This document shows positions 13,618-27,200 of a DNA stretch of 64,000 nucleotides, in pieces. Under the pieces are notes generated by a model. It did no database searches and was not told the origin of the DNA. It was given only the letters and a program-made list of their open reading frames with translations. The stretch's first letter is position 1; every line of letters begins with the position of its first letter. A program made the position numbers and the translations under genes. The stretch is from Takifugu bimaculatus (Eukaryota; Chordata; Actinopteri; Tetraodontiformes; Tetraodontidae). The DNA is taken from the NCBI GenBank assembly GCA_004026145.2, contig CP034994.1, positions 12,566,009 to 12,630,008 of the forward strand, written 5' to 3'.

Positions 13618-14881
13618 CCTCCGAAGGCAGCGCGCACCTGTCTGGATCCCCAGATGTTTTCGAACGCAGAACAAAATGTGTCAACAACAGTCAGAGTGGC
13701 CGATAAATCGCCCATAGAGAGCCCTCCTCAAGCCGTGACCCACTCAGCCCGTCCATCCTCTCTTTTCTGTTATCCTCTGACCACTGAGAGCCACATGGTT
13801 GGGAGCGGTGGGCGGGGCCACCTCCCTCCACAAGGTCCCAGCGCGTCACATCCATTTGGGATCATTTTGTGTTTTCATGTTTGAATCTCAGTGGAAACCG
13901 AAGGCATGTATGGAATGGCAACCAAGGCGGTCGCCACGAATCCACCACTTTAATCAGACATGTTTGCTGAACTCTACACGTCAACAAAGACAATAAAAAA
14001 GCCTTGACCTCATTAAATCCTGGAAGTAGTGGGAGGGAGAGTACTTTGAAGTCAACATGATGGATCTGCTCCTGCAAACTTCTATGCACCCATGATATTT
14101 GAAGACAACAGATAGATAACATTATAAACTGAAGATGAAAATAAGAGTGACTGTGCAGATAATCTATAGCTGGGAAATTGTTACACCAATATGGCAGAAT
14201 TTGAGGCTCATAATTCTGTTTTTTTTTTTTTTAAAAGGAAACATTCTTTCATTATCTGCTCAGAATTAAATATAGAGGGGACTGGTTGGTTCTATCTAGA
14301 TAAAAAGTAACAGTTTTAAAAGATATAGTTGATGAGAGGAACTAGACTGTCTGCTTCTTTGATGCATAGTTTTCTTTATGTCATTTCTTAAACAGGAGTG
14401 TAAAAAACTATACACTCATCCATCCACCTGCAAGAAAACACACATACATTCGTATGATGCAAATATGTCATAGATACAACCGTTGTGTTATTTCACATCA
14501 TTTCCCACTCAGCTGGCAAGACAGATAAGTATATTTCAATGAGGAATAATTCCTTTAAATTTCCCGATGTTTATGGTGTCCATGGCAAACAGATACCATA
14601 AATTAAAGGCAGTGGAAGTTTGTGCTACCACAGTCTGCAGTTACCACCATGTTTCTGGGCCAAAACTGCCTTTTAAACCAAGATTACAGCCTTGTTCTAA
14701 GTGAGGAGGACGTAAAAGTTTTTAAAAAGTGTAGAAAGTTGTACTCTAAAGGTCACATTCACAGAAACAATCCTTGTGTGTGAAAGCTTTGTGGACATTT
14801 GTACTTGCAAACTCTGAGGCTAATTCATAAAGTCGTACAGAATCTGATTCCTGGCACTGTTGCTCAGAGTCAGGAGATAAT
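13618..14881. other. NUAK 5' flank and kbtbd12 3' flank
   Basis: Short intergenic gap between two tandem minus-strand genes. The NUAK promoter and 5' UTR should lie in the first few hundred bases after 13617. The part near 14200-14880 should include the kbtbd12 3' UTR. A poly-T run occurs at 14219-14233. No clear TATA box or poly(A) site could be fixed, and no other gene is seen. Confidence 0.4.
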
Positions 14882-17800
14882 TTAGGCGGTGAAGAGGGCT
14901 CGAGGATTGAGGTTAGCCACCAGACAGATGTCATAGCTGTCGTGCATGGCTGCTCGCCTTTCCACCACCGTCCACATATTTTCTGCAGGATCCAACTCCA
15001 GAATCTCCTTGGTGATGATCTCATGGCGGCCTAAAGTCCATGGAAAAAACACATGGGGGAGGGAAATGTCAGTTACAGAGAAGCGGCCACGTCATTTAAC
15101 TAACCCTGGTTCAGATTTGAAATGGAGTCGTGTCAAAAATGTAAAAGATGAATTTATGAACTGACTAGCCCCCTTGAAGTATCCGCATAGGTAGAGCTTG
15201 TTCCCCACGACTCCAGTGTTGGAGGCATTGGTGCGGAGAGTGAGTAAAGAGGTGGGGAGCGATGGTCCTTCCCTCCAGGTGTCTGTGTCTGGGTTGTAGA
15301 TCTCCAAGGAGCTCAGACAGGAACGGGATTGTCCACGGTCCTGTCCATCACATCCTATACCACCTGGTAAATGCACACACATGAGTTCTTTACAGAATAC
15401 AGGAATGACCTCCCTACAGACTGTCCTTGTCTGACCAAGTATGTAGATTTCTCCGTTGAGGACAGCTGTTCCACACCGGTATCGGGAGTATCTCATACTG
15501 GTACACTCTGTCCACCTGTCCTTTCCAGTGTCAAATCGGAAGACTCGGTTGCTCAGCTTGTCAGGCTCTTCTTCTGGTAGTTGCTGTAAAAAAGAACAGA
15601 AAAGAAGAATGAACCTGAAACAGACTCCCATTGCTCCTTTTTTCACCTAACGTTGAATTATTAATTATTTTGTAGGTAATAACATTCTCCACGAGAGGGC
15701 AGACTAGGGCTGCTGACAACTGAGTTTCTGTAGTTCAAAACAAGCATATTTGTTTCACATTTTTTCGCACTGTCAGTGCAAGACTTGCTAATAATACTTT
15801 ACGTGTACTAAAATGGTGTTTTTATTCAGTTACCTGTGGTGTCCATCCCCCCAGCACATACAGATGCTCCTTTAAACTGACGACACAGTGGCAGGCTAGA
15901 GGAAGAGGCAGAGGGGCAAAGCTGAGCCAGCTGCCTCCTCTCTTCAGTGACCACCTCACCACACTGTCTGTGATTACGTAGTGATGGTTCACTTTCATCT
16001 GACCACCAATGATATAGATGGCGTCGCCCAGAAGACCTAAAGCATACATGTCCCTGTGTGCTGTTGAGCACACCTCCACCCAGCTCTTCAACTCCACATG
16101 ATCGTACCTGGAACAGGGAACAAATATCTCATACAAGGAGTCTTGTTGTTCATAGATATATTCTTCTTATGGTGGTTCACACATTAACACCTGTAGATAT
16201 CCAAACTCTTCACTCTGTACTGGTCTTCTGCTTCTATGGCGACCAAAATATTATCTCGTGATACTGCCCCGGCTGTGACCTGCCCCGAGCCTCCGCAGGC
16301 CTTGAGTGGGGAGGGGATGTAGTAAGTCTTTCTACCATGGGGAGCAAAGCAAAAACTGAGATCAGCAAGTCCTCCACGTTTGGAAGGAACTCCCCCCTTA
16401 TTCACCCCACCCAAGCAGAGCAGCAGGTCTGTGGTCTCCATGCCGTAACGGAGAGCTGGACGAGTCGGGGCTGCTGTTTCGCAGAGGCCCGCGGGCTGAA
16501 GGGCGGGGCCGATCATCCCAGAGCACTCAGCATCCTGCAGCAAGATCTGAAATAATCTTTTATTATACTGGTCATTTGATAAATGAAAGGAGGGACAATA
16601 AGACTCTCACCGGGTTTCTCCTGCGGGCTTTACGAAGGAACGCAGGCTCTACGAGCTCCAGCCTGACATGCCTGAGCAACTCGGCAGCCTCGGTTTCACT
16701 CTGTAGGTCCCCTCTTCGCCTCTGCGCCCACCTCAGCACCAACTCCAGAAGAACCTGCTCCTGAGAGATGTTGAGGTCATCTGAGCACAGCAGACTCCCA
16801 AGACTCTGGGCATCCAGCTCGAGCACCTCCTCTTCCTCACACACCTGAAGATTGAAATATGTAGAAGGGAGGTTGAAAGAAAAGAGTTTAAAAGAATGCT
16901 GAAGAGCAAATGTCTCCTCAGCTCGTTGTATAAATTGACCTTCTATTGCCGCTATGGGCGATTTACTTTCAATAAACTATACTGTCACCTAGTGGTAACA
17001 TTAAGAAACTGAACAGATAACATGGGAAGAAACATCATTCCATTAATTATTTTCTCTTCATTCAGGACAATTTGTTTTTACATAAATAATTATACAGCAA
17101 CACATTATTTGCCATTTCAAAAACGTATCAAAAATAGCCATGTGTGGCCCTAAGCAGCAGCTCTTCATACTAATTGCTTACCTCTGCAAAGTGTTGGCAC
17201 ATATATCTCAAGGCACAGTCTGCTAGACCTGTGGCCCCCATATTTCTGGCCCAGTGGTACAGACCAACACAGTTGGAGGGGTCCATATTTGCCTCCATGT
17301 GGTTCTGACAGATCCTGGTCTCAATGAAGCCAAACATAGGTTAACAGTGCTGCTGCTGTTCAATTTATCACAACTGATATATATATATAAAATTCTTCTG
17401 ACAGAGTTTTGGTTTAAAAACAAAACAAAACCAAAACCCACACAGTTCAAGGAGCTTTTCTCACCTAAAAGCTCCATCCACATCGAGCAGGAAGGCAGCA
17501 GCAGCCACCGCCTGAATGTTGTCGTTGTCGAGCGGGAGGTTTCCTTGATACATGTAGTCCAGCAGCAGTTGCAAACATTTTGCAGGCACATCCCTGAGCA
17601 GGACCTCAGCTCCTTGGGTTTCCCTTAGACCACATGTAAACATGGCCTGAACGCACGTGTAACAAACCGTGGTGACGTCATTGGCTCCCATGTGACTTGA
17701 AGAAACGACGATTGCTACTCTTTACCTGAAAGTAAGCGCTGAATGCGGACAGCACCACCTTGTGGCAGTGAAAAGCAACACCCTCTGTCAGGAGGACCAC

Positions 17801-17896
17801 GTCGGTGAGCTCTTGCGTCGCCCTCATCCTCTGCAAGTGCATGAGCAGGTGTGAAGCGTGCTCTGCCTGAGCCGAGTCCAGCTCTGCTGCATCCAT
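14882..17896 (-). CDS. kbtbd12: Kelch repeat and BTB domain protein, KBTBD12-like, 9 coding exons
   Basis: A BTB-BACK-kelch protein; the family commonly acts as a Cullin-3 substrate adaptor, but the specific substrate of KBTBD12 is not something I can state. Inferred coding exons: 17726-17896, 17465-17646, 17182-17314, 16611-16844, 16191-16546, 15834-16107, 15436-15583, 15166-15363, 14882-15030. All phases close to give 614 aa, near the roughly 620 aa of the human protein. The start ATG at 17896-17894 gives MDAAELDSAQ. The BTB domain (about 20-120) includes DVVLLTEGVAFHCHKVVLSA and AMFTCGL; the BACK part includes DDLNISQE and LVEPAFLRKA. Kelch blades include LYVLGGWTPQ, EIYILGGIGC and LYLCGYFKGA, the last with Gly-Tyr in place of the usual Gly-Gly. 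The C-terminus reads MHDSYDICLVANLNPRALFTA. The match to KBTBD12 extends along the whole length. Confidence 0.92.
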
Positions 17897-19577
17897 GGAT
17901 CCAACGCTCTTGTTGCAGAGATAAAGAAAACATGAGCAAAATGATTCGATAACATGAAAAGATAAATAGAAAGAAATGATAAAAAAAAATCTGTTGTTGG
18001 AGAAAATTTTCTGGAACACTGTTATCAATATAGAATTATTCATCACTACTTCCTCCTGATATCACACAAATAATCTGGTTTATGAATTAATTATCAACCC
18101 AGAAGAAATATTTGCTGATCCATAAAATAAAATGAGAAGACAGAGAGAAAAAAAAAGTGGATTCATATGGTAATACAGCAGTGACCCAACTACTGGCTGC
18201 CTCCCCACCCCCGGTATAATTCAATTATAAAACACAACTGTAAGCACAAGTGTGAGCGGCTGAGGACACACAGCTCAAAGGTGCTGCTCATGTGGACCTT
18301 GTTTTATTGCAGATATTGATTTATAGACGTCTATCTTGTGCCGATCATTATTTTGATCAGCATTTGGCTCACCAATACATATCCACCAAAGCAATAAATA
18401 CAGTCTGGGCGCCGAACTTGCTCTGCAAAGGCGTACACAATCAGCTCCAGGTGCGAGTGCAGTAAAGTGCGTTAGTTTCAGGTGAATTTTTCTGATTACA
18501 ATTACACAAGGAAGCATCTGGTTACAAACACTGTATTCATTTGCAGCGAGGGGAGAATTTGCAGCTCTTTACTCTATTCTAAGCTGGGAGCCTCCCTTTC
18601 CCAGGAACGAGCAGATGGCCTTGCGTTGATTATTACAACGTTCTCTCTCAGCATTCCGGAACATTCCATAGTTATACAAGCAGTTCTCAGCATATGCATG
18701 TATCTCCTCAGCTCTCTTGCAGAGCCTGTTATCTACCACCAAACAGGTGCTCAGCACAAACCACTCCGGTTTGGCCCTTTGTTCTTCCCTCTGCAGAATT
18801 CTTTTACATCTTTAAAGGCATGAAGCATTTAACTTTCCCAACAGTTAGCAAGACATTAACAGCCACATGTCTGACAGAGAACACACAAGAACAGCCTTCG
18901 TACCATTGCAGAGGCCAGGTTCTCCAGGGTCAACACAGAAGCTGGAATACACACTAACAGGCCAGGCTGTCGTGTTTTGAATCCTCTAACTTGTGATCTG
19001 AGCTGCGTATACGAGAGGGCAGTTGCACGCTCGCTGGCAGGAGAGTTTAAAAATAGACCGGAACATGCTAGCGAGGCCATGAGTGTGTTCGGGTTACTGG
19101 AGGTGAAAAGAACAAAGACCGCACAGCGCAAGAGCCTGAGTTAGTTTGATATTTGTGAATGTACTTATTTTTCCAGGCCACGTTATCCATTATCTTATAA
19201 AACAACAGGGACGAATGCGGTTCAAATAATCACAGTTGCAGCATTTACAGTGTGTGTTAATCACACTGGGAGATTTAGTAATTCAGTTAAAAGCATTCTC
19301 GCTTGAGCAGATTTTACTTTCCCTCAGTTTTTAAGGGATTTAAAAATCTCCAGTGAGCTTTCAATCAATACATTGTTCAGTAATTAGATGCTTCTTTTGA
19401 AATATTTGTGCTGTTTGCAACTATTAACTTTCATAAACTTCAAAAAACAAACATGTGGGCGTATGACATTAAAAACTGATTTTTAGATTAGGTTCATTCA
19501 GGGAAATCTGCATACTGGGTCAAAAAATGGGTCCACAAACCTGGCTTGTGAGTTCATTTTCTTTATTATTCAAGAAG
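17897..19577. other. kbtbd12 upstream flank, no gene seen
   Basis: AT-rich intergenic DNA upstream of the kbtbd12 start. A 5' UTR exon could lie here: an acceptor-like pyrimidine tract ending in AG precedes the ATG on the minus strand. No open frame carries a recognisable domain. The stretch 18580-18950 has scattered short reading frames with no support. Confidence 0.35.
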
Positions 19578-20719
19578 TGTCACAGCTCCATTCCCCCAGT
19601 TCCCTCCTGTCCCTCTGCCTCAGTAATTTTCCGATCTCCTGCCTCTGCTCCACTCTCCACTCTCCTGCCAGCCACTCCCACCCCATCAGCTCAACTCCAC
19701 TCACCTGCCAGCACAGCTGCAGGTTAGTCCCAATCAGCCCTGCTTATAAGCCTCCCCTGCACCCTCACTCTTTGCCAGATTGTTCTTCAGCATTTCCATG
19801 CAAGACTCTCCAGCACTTCTTACCTGCCTGACCTCCTGTTGCTGAACCTGCCTGCACCTGACCTGCCTGCACCGCCTGTCTCCCGGTAAACTCACCAGCC
19901 TTCTGTCCCTGACCACAACTTCTGCCTCAGCGTTTCTGGTTCCTGTCTGCTCACCTGGTCCTGACTTCTCCGCCTGGTCCCGACTTCGCTGCTGCTCATC
20001 CCGTCTGCTCTGCTGCATTGTCGGCCTCATCTCCTGTAAGCCCCTCTCTGTCACTCCTGCCTGCTGTAAACGGAGCTGTACGGGTCCGAGGGTTCATGTC
20101 CTCCCCCTCAGTTCTGCGTTCTGGCTCAGCTCAACCAATCCCCAAGCCTGAAACCCATAGGCTGGTTCCGAAACCACTCACTATAGTGCTCTCAATAGTG
20201 TGGATGCCATTTTGAAATAGTGTCTGACATGTTGGTGAGCAACGCTGTACCCTATGTAGTGCACACAACGTATCCCACAATGCACTGCAAAAAGTAGTGT
20301 ACAACCGATGCACCCTAACTCGGAAAATATATCCCATCAGCCTTTACGGTATCACGTGACAATCTATTGATGGTGGGTAAACAAGGAGAGATGACTTACA
20401 AATGTATGTATTGTCTGCTGTTTCCACATTTCATACTAAAGCGTCAAATTCTTTCACTTTAGCTGTAAATGACGCCGTTATCCGAATACTAACTTTAAAT
20501 TGAGTGTGCTACGTAGTTCACTCAATCCATGTAGTGAAAAGGGAACGAGTGTGTGTGGTTTCGGAAACAGCCGTAGACTTTGTGTGGGCCTCGAGCCTGA
20601 AGAACAGACTGTTTCCTTGTCTGCCTGAGTTCCTGTTTGCCCGTCTACTAATAAAGGTCATTTCCAACGGTCCCAGCTTTCCAGAGTGCTGCTTTTGGGT
20701 CCCAATTACACCTGTCACA
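19578..20719. mobile_element. Solo LTR of an LTR retrotransposon, interrupted by a MITE
   Basis: The unit starts TGTCACAG at 19578 and ends CTGTCACA at 20719, so it has the 5'-TG...CA-3' ends of an LTR. It is flanked by a perfect 5-bp direct duplication, AGAAG at 19573-19577 and AGAAG at 20720-20724, as expected from retroelement integration. An AATAAA poly(A) signal lies at about 20650, followed by the CTGCTTTTGGGTCCC-type end often seen in fish Gypsy LTRs. Removing the nested 413-bp element leaves about 729 bp. No internal gag/pol region adjoins, so it is a solo LTR formed by recombination. Assignment to Ty3/Gypsy is an inference. The pyrimidine-rich frames inside (19527-20054) are not genes. 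Confidence 0.72.
20160..20572. mobile_element. MITE-like non-autonomous DNA transposon with terminal inverted repeats
   Basis: The left end GGCTGGTTCCGAAACCACTC (20160 onward) and the right end, read on the opposite strand as GGCTGTTTCCGAAACCACAC (from 20572), form inverted repeats of about 22 bp with two mismatches. The 413-bp interior has no coding capacity and carries several copies of the subterminal words TAGTGCAC and CACTATAG. It sits inside the solo LTR, so it is younger than that insertion. The target duplication is not clear (flanks ATA and GTA), so the superfamily is left open; PIF/Harbinger or hAT are candidates. Confidence 0.65.
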
Positions 20720-20724
20720 AGAAG

Positions 20725-23700
20725 TTAATGAACTGGTTGCCTTTCTTGTCTTCCCTTAGGGTTTTTTACGTACTTTTCTTGCCAAAACAAAGAGCAAACA
20801 AGAGGCTGGGGAAGCTCCATCCAACAGCCAAACTGTACAGAGATAATTTTCTGACTCTTTGTTTTGTGATTTTGTAAAATAACTGCTGCTCCATGCAACG
20901 CCTACATCACTGTAGAAGCTGGTGAAATGGAGATCAAAACGCATCCAGTCAAACATTGATGCGCATATTCACGCGTTACTCATACGCTAATCATTTGACA
21001 GGGGATGGAACTTCAAATGTTCCACACACGGCAAAACATTGTACATTAAGGATGAGTGAGAAGACAGTTAAATCTTATGCACTTCAAGGGTAAATCAGTG
21101 ACCATCTGCAAGTGAGCGCTGCCAGCGCTGCTTCTTCAGCACCTTTGGCCAAAACACCAGAGGAATGAAGTAAAAAAATGGGGGGAAAAAAGCTACAATG
21201 TGGTTAATTTTTCACCCTGAGCGTTCTGAACATACTGAGCAATTTATGTGCACATTTTCTTTCCTTTGGCGGCACGTTGTTACCAAGATTGCATCATTTC
21301 ACGTGTTGGGGTCAAATGTAATGTGTCCCTTTCTGTTGCTCTGCACAGGTCTTGGATTGTTGGACGGTCCTGATCAACATGAAACATGCAATAATACCTG
21401 TCTTTTGATCTGTGGCTCCTATGAGTGCTTCTCCACTGTGCCACCATTAAACTGACAGTTGCTGTGAAACTCTAGCTGCTGGTTCGAGGGGTTGATGCAC
21501 ATTCCCCAATAGGCCACCAATGGGTTTATTGGCTGGGTTTGTGCAGGAGCACTAATGTGTTTAGTTTATCAATAAAACTTGGTTAAGAACATTTTTTTAT
21601 AGCTACAATGGGCTGTTTTAATCTAGGAACCCAAGATTCTTCCTGCTTCCGTCATCACAATCACTCCATCAGTCACCTACTGATTATTGACCTCATACTG
21701 TCACCCATTGCTAAGACCTCTGTTAGCACCCATCATTACAAGACAAAGATAATGCTTTATTATTATTATTGCACTTTGGAACATTCAACCGCATCATTGT
21801 AGAGTAGCGTGTGTTATAGCCTTAATGCTAAATTATAGGTTTTGCTTATAGCTACAAACTGCAGAGCATCAAAGAACCAAGGTGATCACATGACAGCTGG
21901 ACTGACTGGTGTGTCTACCCCAGCTTCCTGTTTAATTCAAGTGAAATTAAACTTTAAACTCTCCTTTCAGAGTGTTAAAGGCGCCACCTGGTCTGGTTTT
22001 TATTGTGATTTAACTTTTATTTGCTGGTTTCATTGTTTACTTTGGCTCATTCACTAATTAATGGCTGTCATTGATTTCAGGGGCCATAAATCTTGACTTG
22101 ACCACCACGGAAACAAAGTATTTATCCCAGTTTTCTTTTTCTTTTTTGACTATTCCAGCAGATCATGTTTTCCTTCTTGCTAAATAAATACCAGCTTGTT
22201 TGCGTTCTAATTTTACATATGACAACATGGACCACATTTCAATTGGTGCACTAATTAAAATTAAGTAACTCTAACAAAGGGAGACAGGAGGGGGAAAAAT
22301 AACTTTAAAACAAAAAAATGGAAAAAGAATGTTGCCTTTCCAGTGTCATGTCTACAGGATTCAGCAGAGTTCTCAACACCTCAACTCCGTTTTCGATGAA
22401 GCTAAATGATTTAACTTGAAGGTTAATACAGAAAAAGTAGCATTTGTTTGTAATCTCCTTACAGTGCCTTACATTTACAATACTGTCTGTCTGTCTGTCC
22501 GTCCAACAAGTGTTGTTATAGGTGTTGCATCTATAAATGAGTTATAACCGTGGTAAAACCTGATCTGTTGTGTTTCCATCTGACGTGTGTTCTGGGACAT
22601 AACAGCAACATCCATGTAGGTGAGTGACAGGCCGGAGTTAATATGTGCAAGAACACTTCCTGTCATTCCTGTTAGTCATTTCAGCAACAAAAGCAAATCC
22701 TCTCCATGACTCCTGCATGTCCTTGAACATTATTTCTTTTTAACAAGTTAGGACGGTTACAAGCACTGAGGTTATCGGGAATGATGACATGAACAAGCGC
22801 AAGAAGGACGTGAACAGTACTGTTAACTAAAAATTAAGCTGCCGATATACTCCAAATTAACAGATCTTTGACTGTTAGCTGGGACCAAAAAGAGCAAAAA
22901 TGAATAGTAAATGAATAATCTCTTTCATCTGGAAAGCATTGTCAAAAATAAAAGAAAAATAATCAGAAACAGGAAAAACTGTAGTTAGTCCTTGAAGCCA
23001 GACTTGAGTGTAAAATTTTTTAAAAAAAATAAGTCAAATTCTCCACAGATCCCTTCAAACTGTCTCCGGGTGGCCGGAGACTGTCGGTGGACAGACACCT
23101 CAGGTCTCCGCAGACGCGCTGGATCTTAAGTATATTTCTGTCCCCATCATGTTCGTTAATTCCTCGGCTATATCTGCCACATCTGCGGACACATTTGAGC
23201 ACATTCCCCTCATATTTTTTTACACAGACCAGAATAAAGATAAAGTTGACTCATAAAAGTCTATTTTGACAAAGACGCTACTAAAGATTAACCAGCGTAA
23301 CAAAATCATCACCTCGAATGTTCAGAGGACCACCGACAAGCATCTGACTTATGAGCACGTGACCAACTGCCAACCTGCTCGTTAAGTAAGAGCCACCGAT
23401 GGAAGTGTTCATTTTTTATGCACCTCAACAGGAATTTATCTTATCTATGATTCTTTTAATACAAATAAACAACGGTTGTTTTTGTTGTTGGTATTTTGGG
23501 GCATCTTGTTGGATTAAAGATGCAACAATAACTCAGCGCGCAATAGTTAGTGTTATTTACATGCAACTATTATTATGGGATTTCAATTTAAAAAGAATGT
23601 TTTTTGTTGTTTTCCCACCTGTTTCCAAATGGATTATTTTGGAAAAATTGCCAAATTCAACAAACTTGTGATACATTATGGTGTTGTATATTATATATGG

Positions 23701-24261
23701 TATTACATATTATAGTTAAAGAATGGAATATGGTTAAACAGTTGATTGGCCTTAATCCCAGTCATAGAGATAAGCAGTTTTAGGCAGGTGAGTAAATACA
23801 AGCACATTCTAAAAGGGAAGGGTCACATCAGTAAATCAGCTACCTGCTCTTTTGCATGTATGAAATTTGGAACAAAACAAGCAAATTAATTCTAAAGTAG
23901 ATGATCAGGGACACAAAGCCAAATTGAACAAAGCAGATGCAACAATGCACAGCATGTGTTACAACACACTCCTGCCGGCGATAAAATCCTCCATAAAATT
24001 ACAGTGAATGCTGGACTCTTCCTCTTATCTTAGGTGAAATAATAAGATGCAGGCAGGTGTGTGTGTGTGTGTCGGGGGTGTGTCTTTATGCAGAACATGT
24101 GATTGAGCTGTCTTATAAGAATGGGACAGGAGTCACTCCCACAGTCTAAATACAACCACCGCCCAGGAGCAGAGGTGACTCTCACGGCTTTGTGTTTGGC
24201 CTCTGTTGCTTCTCCATCTGAAACCAACCCTCCTGGGTCAGTGTTGACGCCAGCTGCTCCG
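20725..24261. other. Intergenic, 5' flank of slc26a6; no gene seen
   Basis: AT-rich DNA with no supported gene. It contains a CTGT tetranucleotide run at 22483-22500 and a GT run near 24055-24072. Sequence from about 24100 to 24261, just upstream of the slc26a6 ATG, is less AT-rich and may include promoter and 5' UTR. Open frames of 60-90 codons (for example at 21198 and 23399) have no recognisable product. Confidence 0.4.
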
Positions 24262-27200
24262 ATGGATGGGCAGACGGGGTCTCCGCCGGTGGACTATTTT
24301 GTGAGGAGGGAGCTCCTGGATGAGGCCCGTTTAGATGAGGTGGGGCAGAAGCAGACGTGGTCCACCAAACCGAGCCTGGGAGACCGAGTCAAGGAGTCCC
24401 TGAGGTAAATATGAACAGGTGTATGGTGAATGGAGGCACACGCCTCTTTTTTGTAATGGTTGCCTTGAGCGGCAGTAAAATCAAGGTTCAGTTATAAATA
24501 CATACAATCACAACCACCTGCATCACTCACTCAAAAAGAAGTCAAATTAAAAGAGTGAACTTTCGTTTTTGTATCTCACCAACTTGTCTTTGCGCAGAGC
24601 CCAATATAAAGTTAAACAAACCCTTGAATACTTGACAATTGACTTTCAACACTACATGTTTAACATGGTTAACATGATTAAACACAAAGGGGAGTTTTAA
24701 TGGCTCCCTGCCTGCGAGAGCAGCAGCGCTCTGACATGCTGCTGCTTCCTGTGAGCTGATAAACCAGCTGCAGGTGCCACGATTCACACGTCTGTCTTTG
24801 CTTAAACCACGTTTGTCTCGGGCCGAATGAGTCACTGATGTATAACGGCGTGTGCTTGTGTTGCAGGTGTTCTGGAGAGAGACTGAAGCAGGCTCTGCTG
24901 AGCTGGGTCCCAGTCCTCCACTGGCTGCCTCGTTACTCCATCAGGGAGAATGCAATCGGGGACCTGATCTCCGGCTGCAGCGTGGGCATCATGCACCTCC
25001 CACAAGGTATCAGGGAGCTTCTGAGGAAACTTTATGGCATGAGCAGAAACATTCTTTGAATTTTGTCATTTAATTTACCCCATTGGGATGAATAATCTGC
25101 ATTTAAAGGAAGAGCCGAGCGAGACAGTAGCACACCTTCCCACTCGAGAGTGAACCTGTTTGATATCGGGAGCTGCAAACACCCAAAGCTTTTCCACCCG
25201 TCAGATTTGGCCTTTCTTTGGGAGCAAAACACTGAGGAATGTTGTGAATGGATACATGAGTCAGTTTTTAAAGATAAGATAAATGGAGTTAACCCAGAGT
25301 GGTGTCCAAGGTAAACACATACCAGAAACTGAGGCACCAAAGACACATAACGGCTTCTGCCTGGATCTGAACTTTCACGTTATTGATTTATTTACCTGTA
25401 AAACAGAGCCCAGTGTTACTGTACCAGAAGATATGATGTGTATTAATCTGTTTCTTTTTCCCAAACAGGCATGGCATATGCGCTCCTGGCCTCCTTACCG
25501 CCAGTGTTCGGCCTGTACACCTCGCTCTACCCGGTGTTAGTGTACTTCCTTTTTGGCACATCCAGACACATCTCCATCGGTGCGTAAGGTCACAGGTGCA
25601 TCAGCAGGAGCCGACGGAGCGTCCTCACTTTATGGTTGTGTGCGTTCAGGTACGTTCGCTGTGATCAGCATCATGGTCGGCAGCGTGACGGAGAGGCTGG
25701 CGCCCAGCAGTAACTTCATCGTGAATGGCACTAATGGAACCGAAAGCGTGGACGTTGCTGCCCGGGACGCGTACAGAGTCCAGATAGCGTGCGCCCTCTC
25801 CGTCCTGACCGGGCTCTTCCAGGTGTGTCTGTATAGTTTTCCAATGCTTCTTCAGATTGGCTTTATTATAACTTCCCCATCATTTTAGATCCTTTTGGGT
25901 GTGGTGAGGTTTGGTTTTGTGGTCACCTACCTGTCGGAGCCGCTGGTTCGAGGCTACACCACAGGATCAGCCTGCCATGTGTGCATCTCGCAGCTCAAGT
26001 ACCTGTTTGGAATCTTTCCGGCTCGTTTCACTGGACCCCTGTCTCTTATTTATGTGAGCAACAAACAATATTCTCTTAAAATACTGCTTAAACTGCTAAA
26101 CACCCTTCCTAAAGATCATGCTGTTTATGTTCTTCACCTTCCTGTTTGTCAGAGTTTGTGTTGTTTCTGCTACCTTGTGCTGGTGCATCCTTTAAATGAC
26201 TTGTCAATAATTAAAGAGAAGCTTTTGGTTTTTTATTTTATATGGGGAGGTCAATAAGTCAACCACTCCTCTGTTAACTATTAAACCAGGCCTTAACCAT
26301 ATCCTTAATGAAGAATAAGAATTATACAAAACACAGATGAGTGAAGCCCAATATATGTTGAAAGTGATCGAATTTGTCTAGAGACAAAAATATAATTAAT
26401 TGTATTAATTGTAATGAATAACTCTAATTACAATTAATACAATTCATTGTAATGAATAACTCATTAATTTGGACAAATCGGGGTCAAATCAAACATCTCT
26501 CTTACTGTCCAGCTGTAATATTATGTTAACTGATCTAAATGATAAAACTGTGAGTAAAAATACAACATATATTAAATTCCACCACTAACCTGCTCAACCT
26601 TTCTTCGTCACTCTGTCACAGACTTTGGTGGACATTTGTCGGCTTCTACCTGAGACTAAAGCACCAGAGGTCGTGGTCAGCGTCTTGGCCCTCGCTGTTC
26701 TCATCGTGGTCAAAGAGCTCAATGCCTGCTACAGAAAGAAGCTGCCTTTGCCCATCCCAATAGAACTTATAGTGGTAGGTCCTGTCATGGCTTCCTTCCA
26801 TTTGTGCTTCAATCGACCAGCAGGGGGCGTCGTGAGCTCATTGCTCGGCATGAACCGTCCCTGAACCGTGTTCTTGTGTCTGCCCTCAACAGGTCATTGC
26901 AGCAACAATCATCACCCACTTCTGTAATCTTACAAATATATACAGCATCAGTGTCATTGGAGAGATTCCCAGTGGGTAAGTACCCAAGGGACCCCTCAAT
27001 CTGGAATATTTGCTATGGATTATTGTATAATGTATATTGTAAAAAAAAAAAAAATTGCTTCCATCCACAATGAGTTCACTGGTAAAAAATCATTCACATT
27101 TTCCATTTCCAGCCTGAAAGCCCCTCGTGCCCCAGACGTCTCTTTGTTCCCGCAAATAATAGGTGATACGTTTGCAGTGGCCATTGTGGGCTATGCCATC

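Noticed and set aside
13390..13884. Plus-strand open frame of 164 codons
   Set aside because: It lies antisense to NUAK exon 1 and its GC-rich 5' region; no domain, and the minus-strand reading is clearly a kinase N-terminus.
19527..20054. Ser/Pro- and Arg/Gln-rich open frames on both strands
   Set aside because: Pyrimidine-rich LTR sequence; no domain and no splice context.
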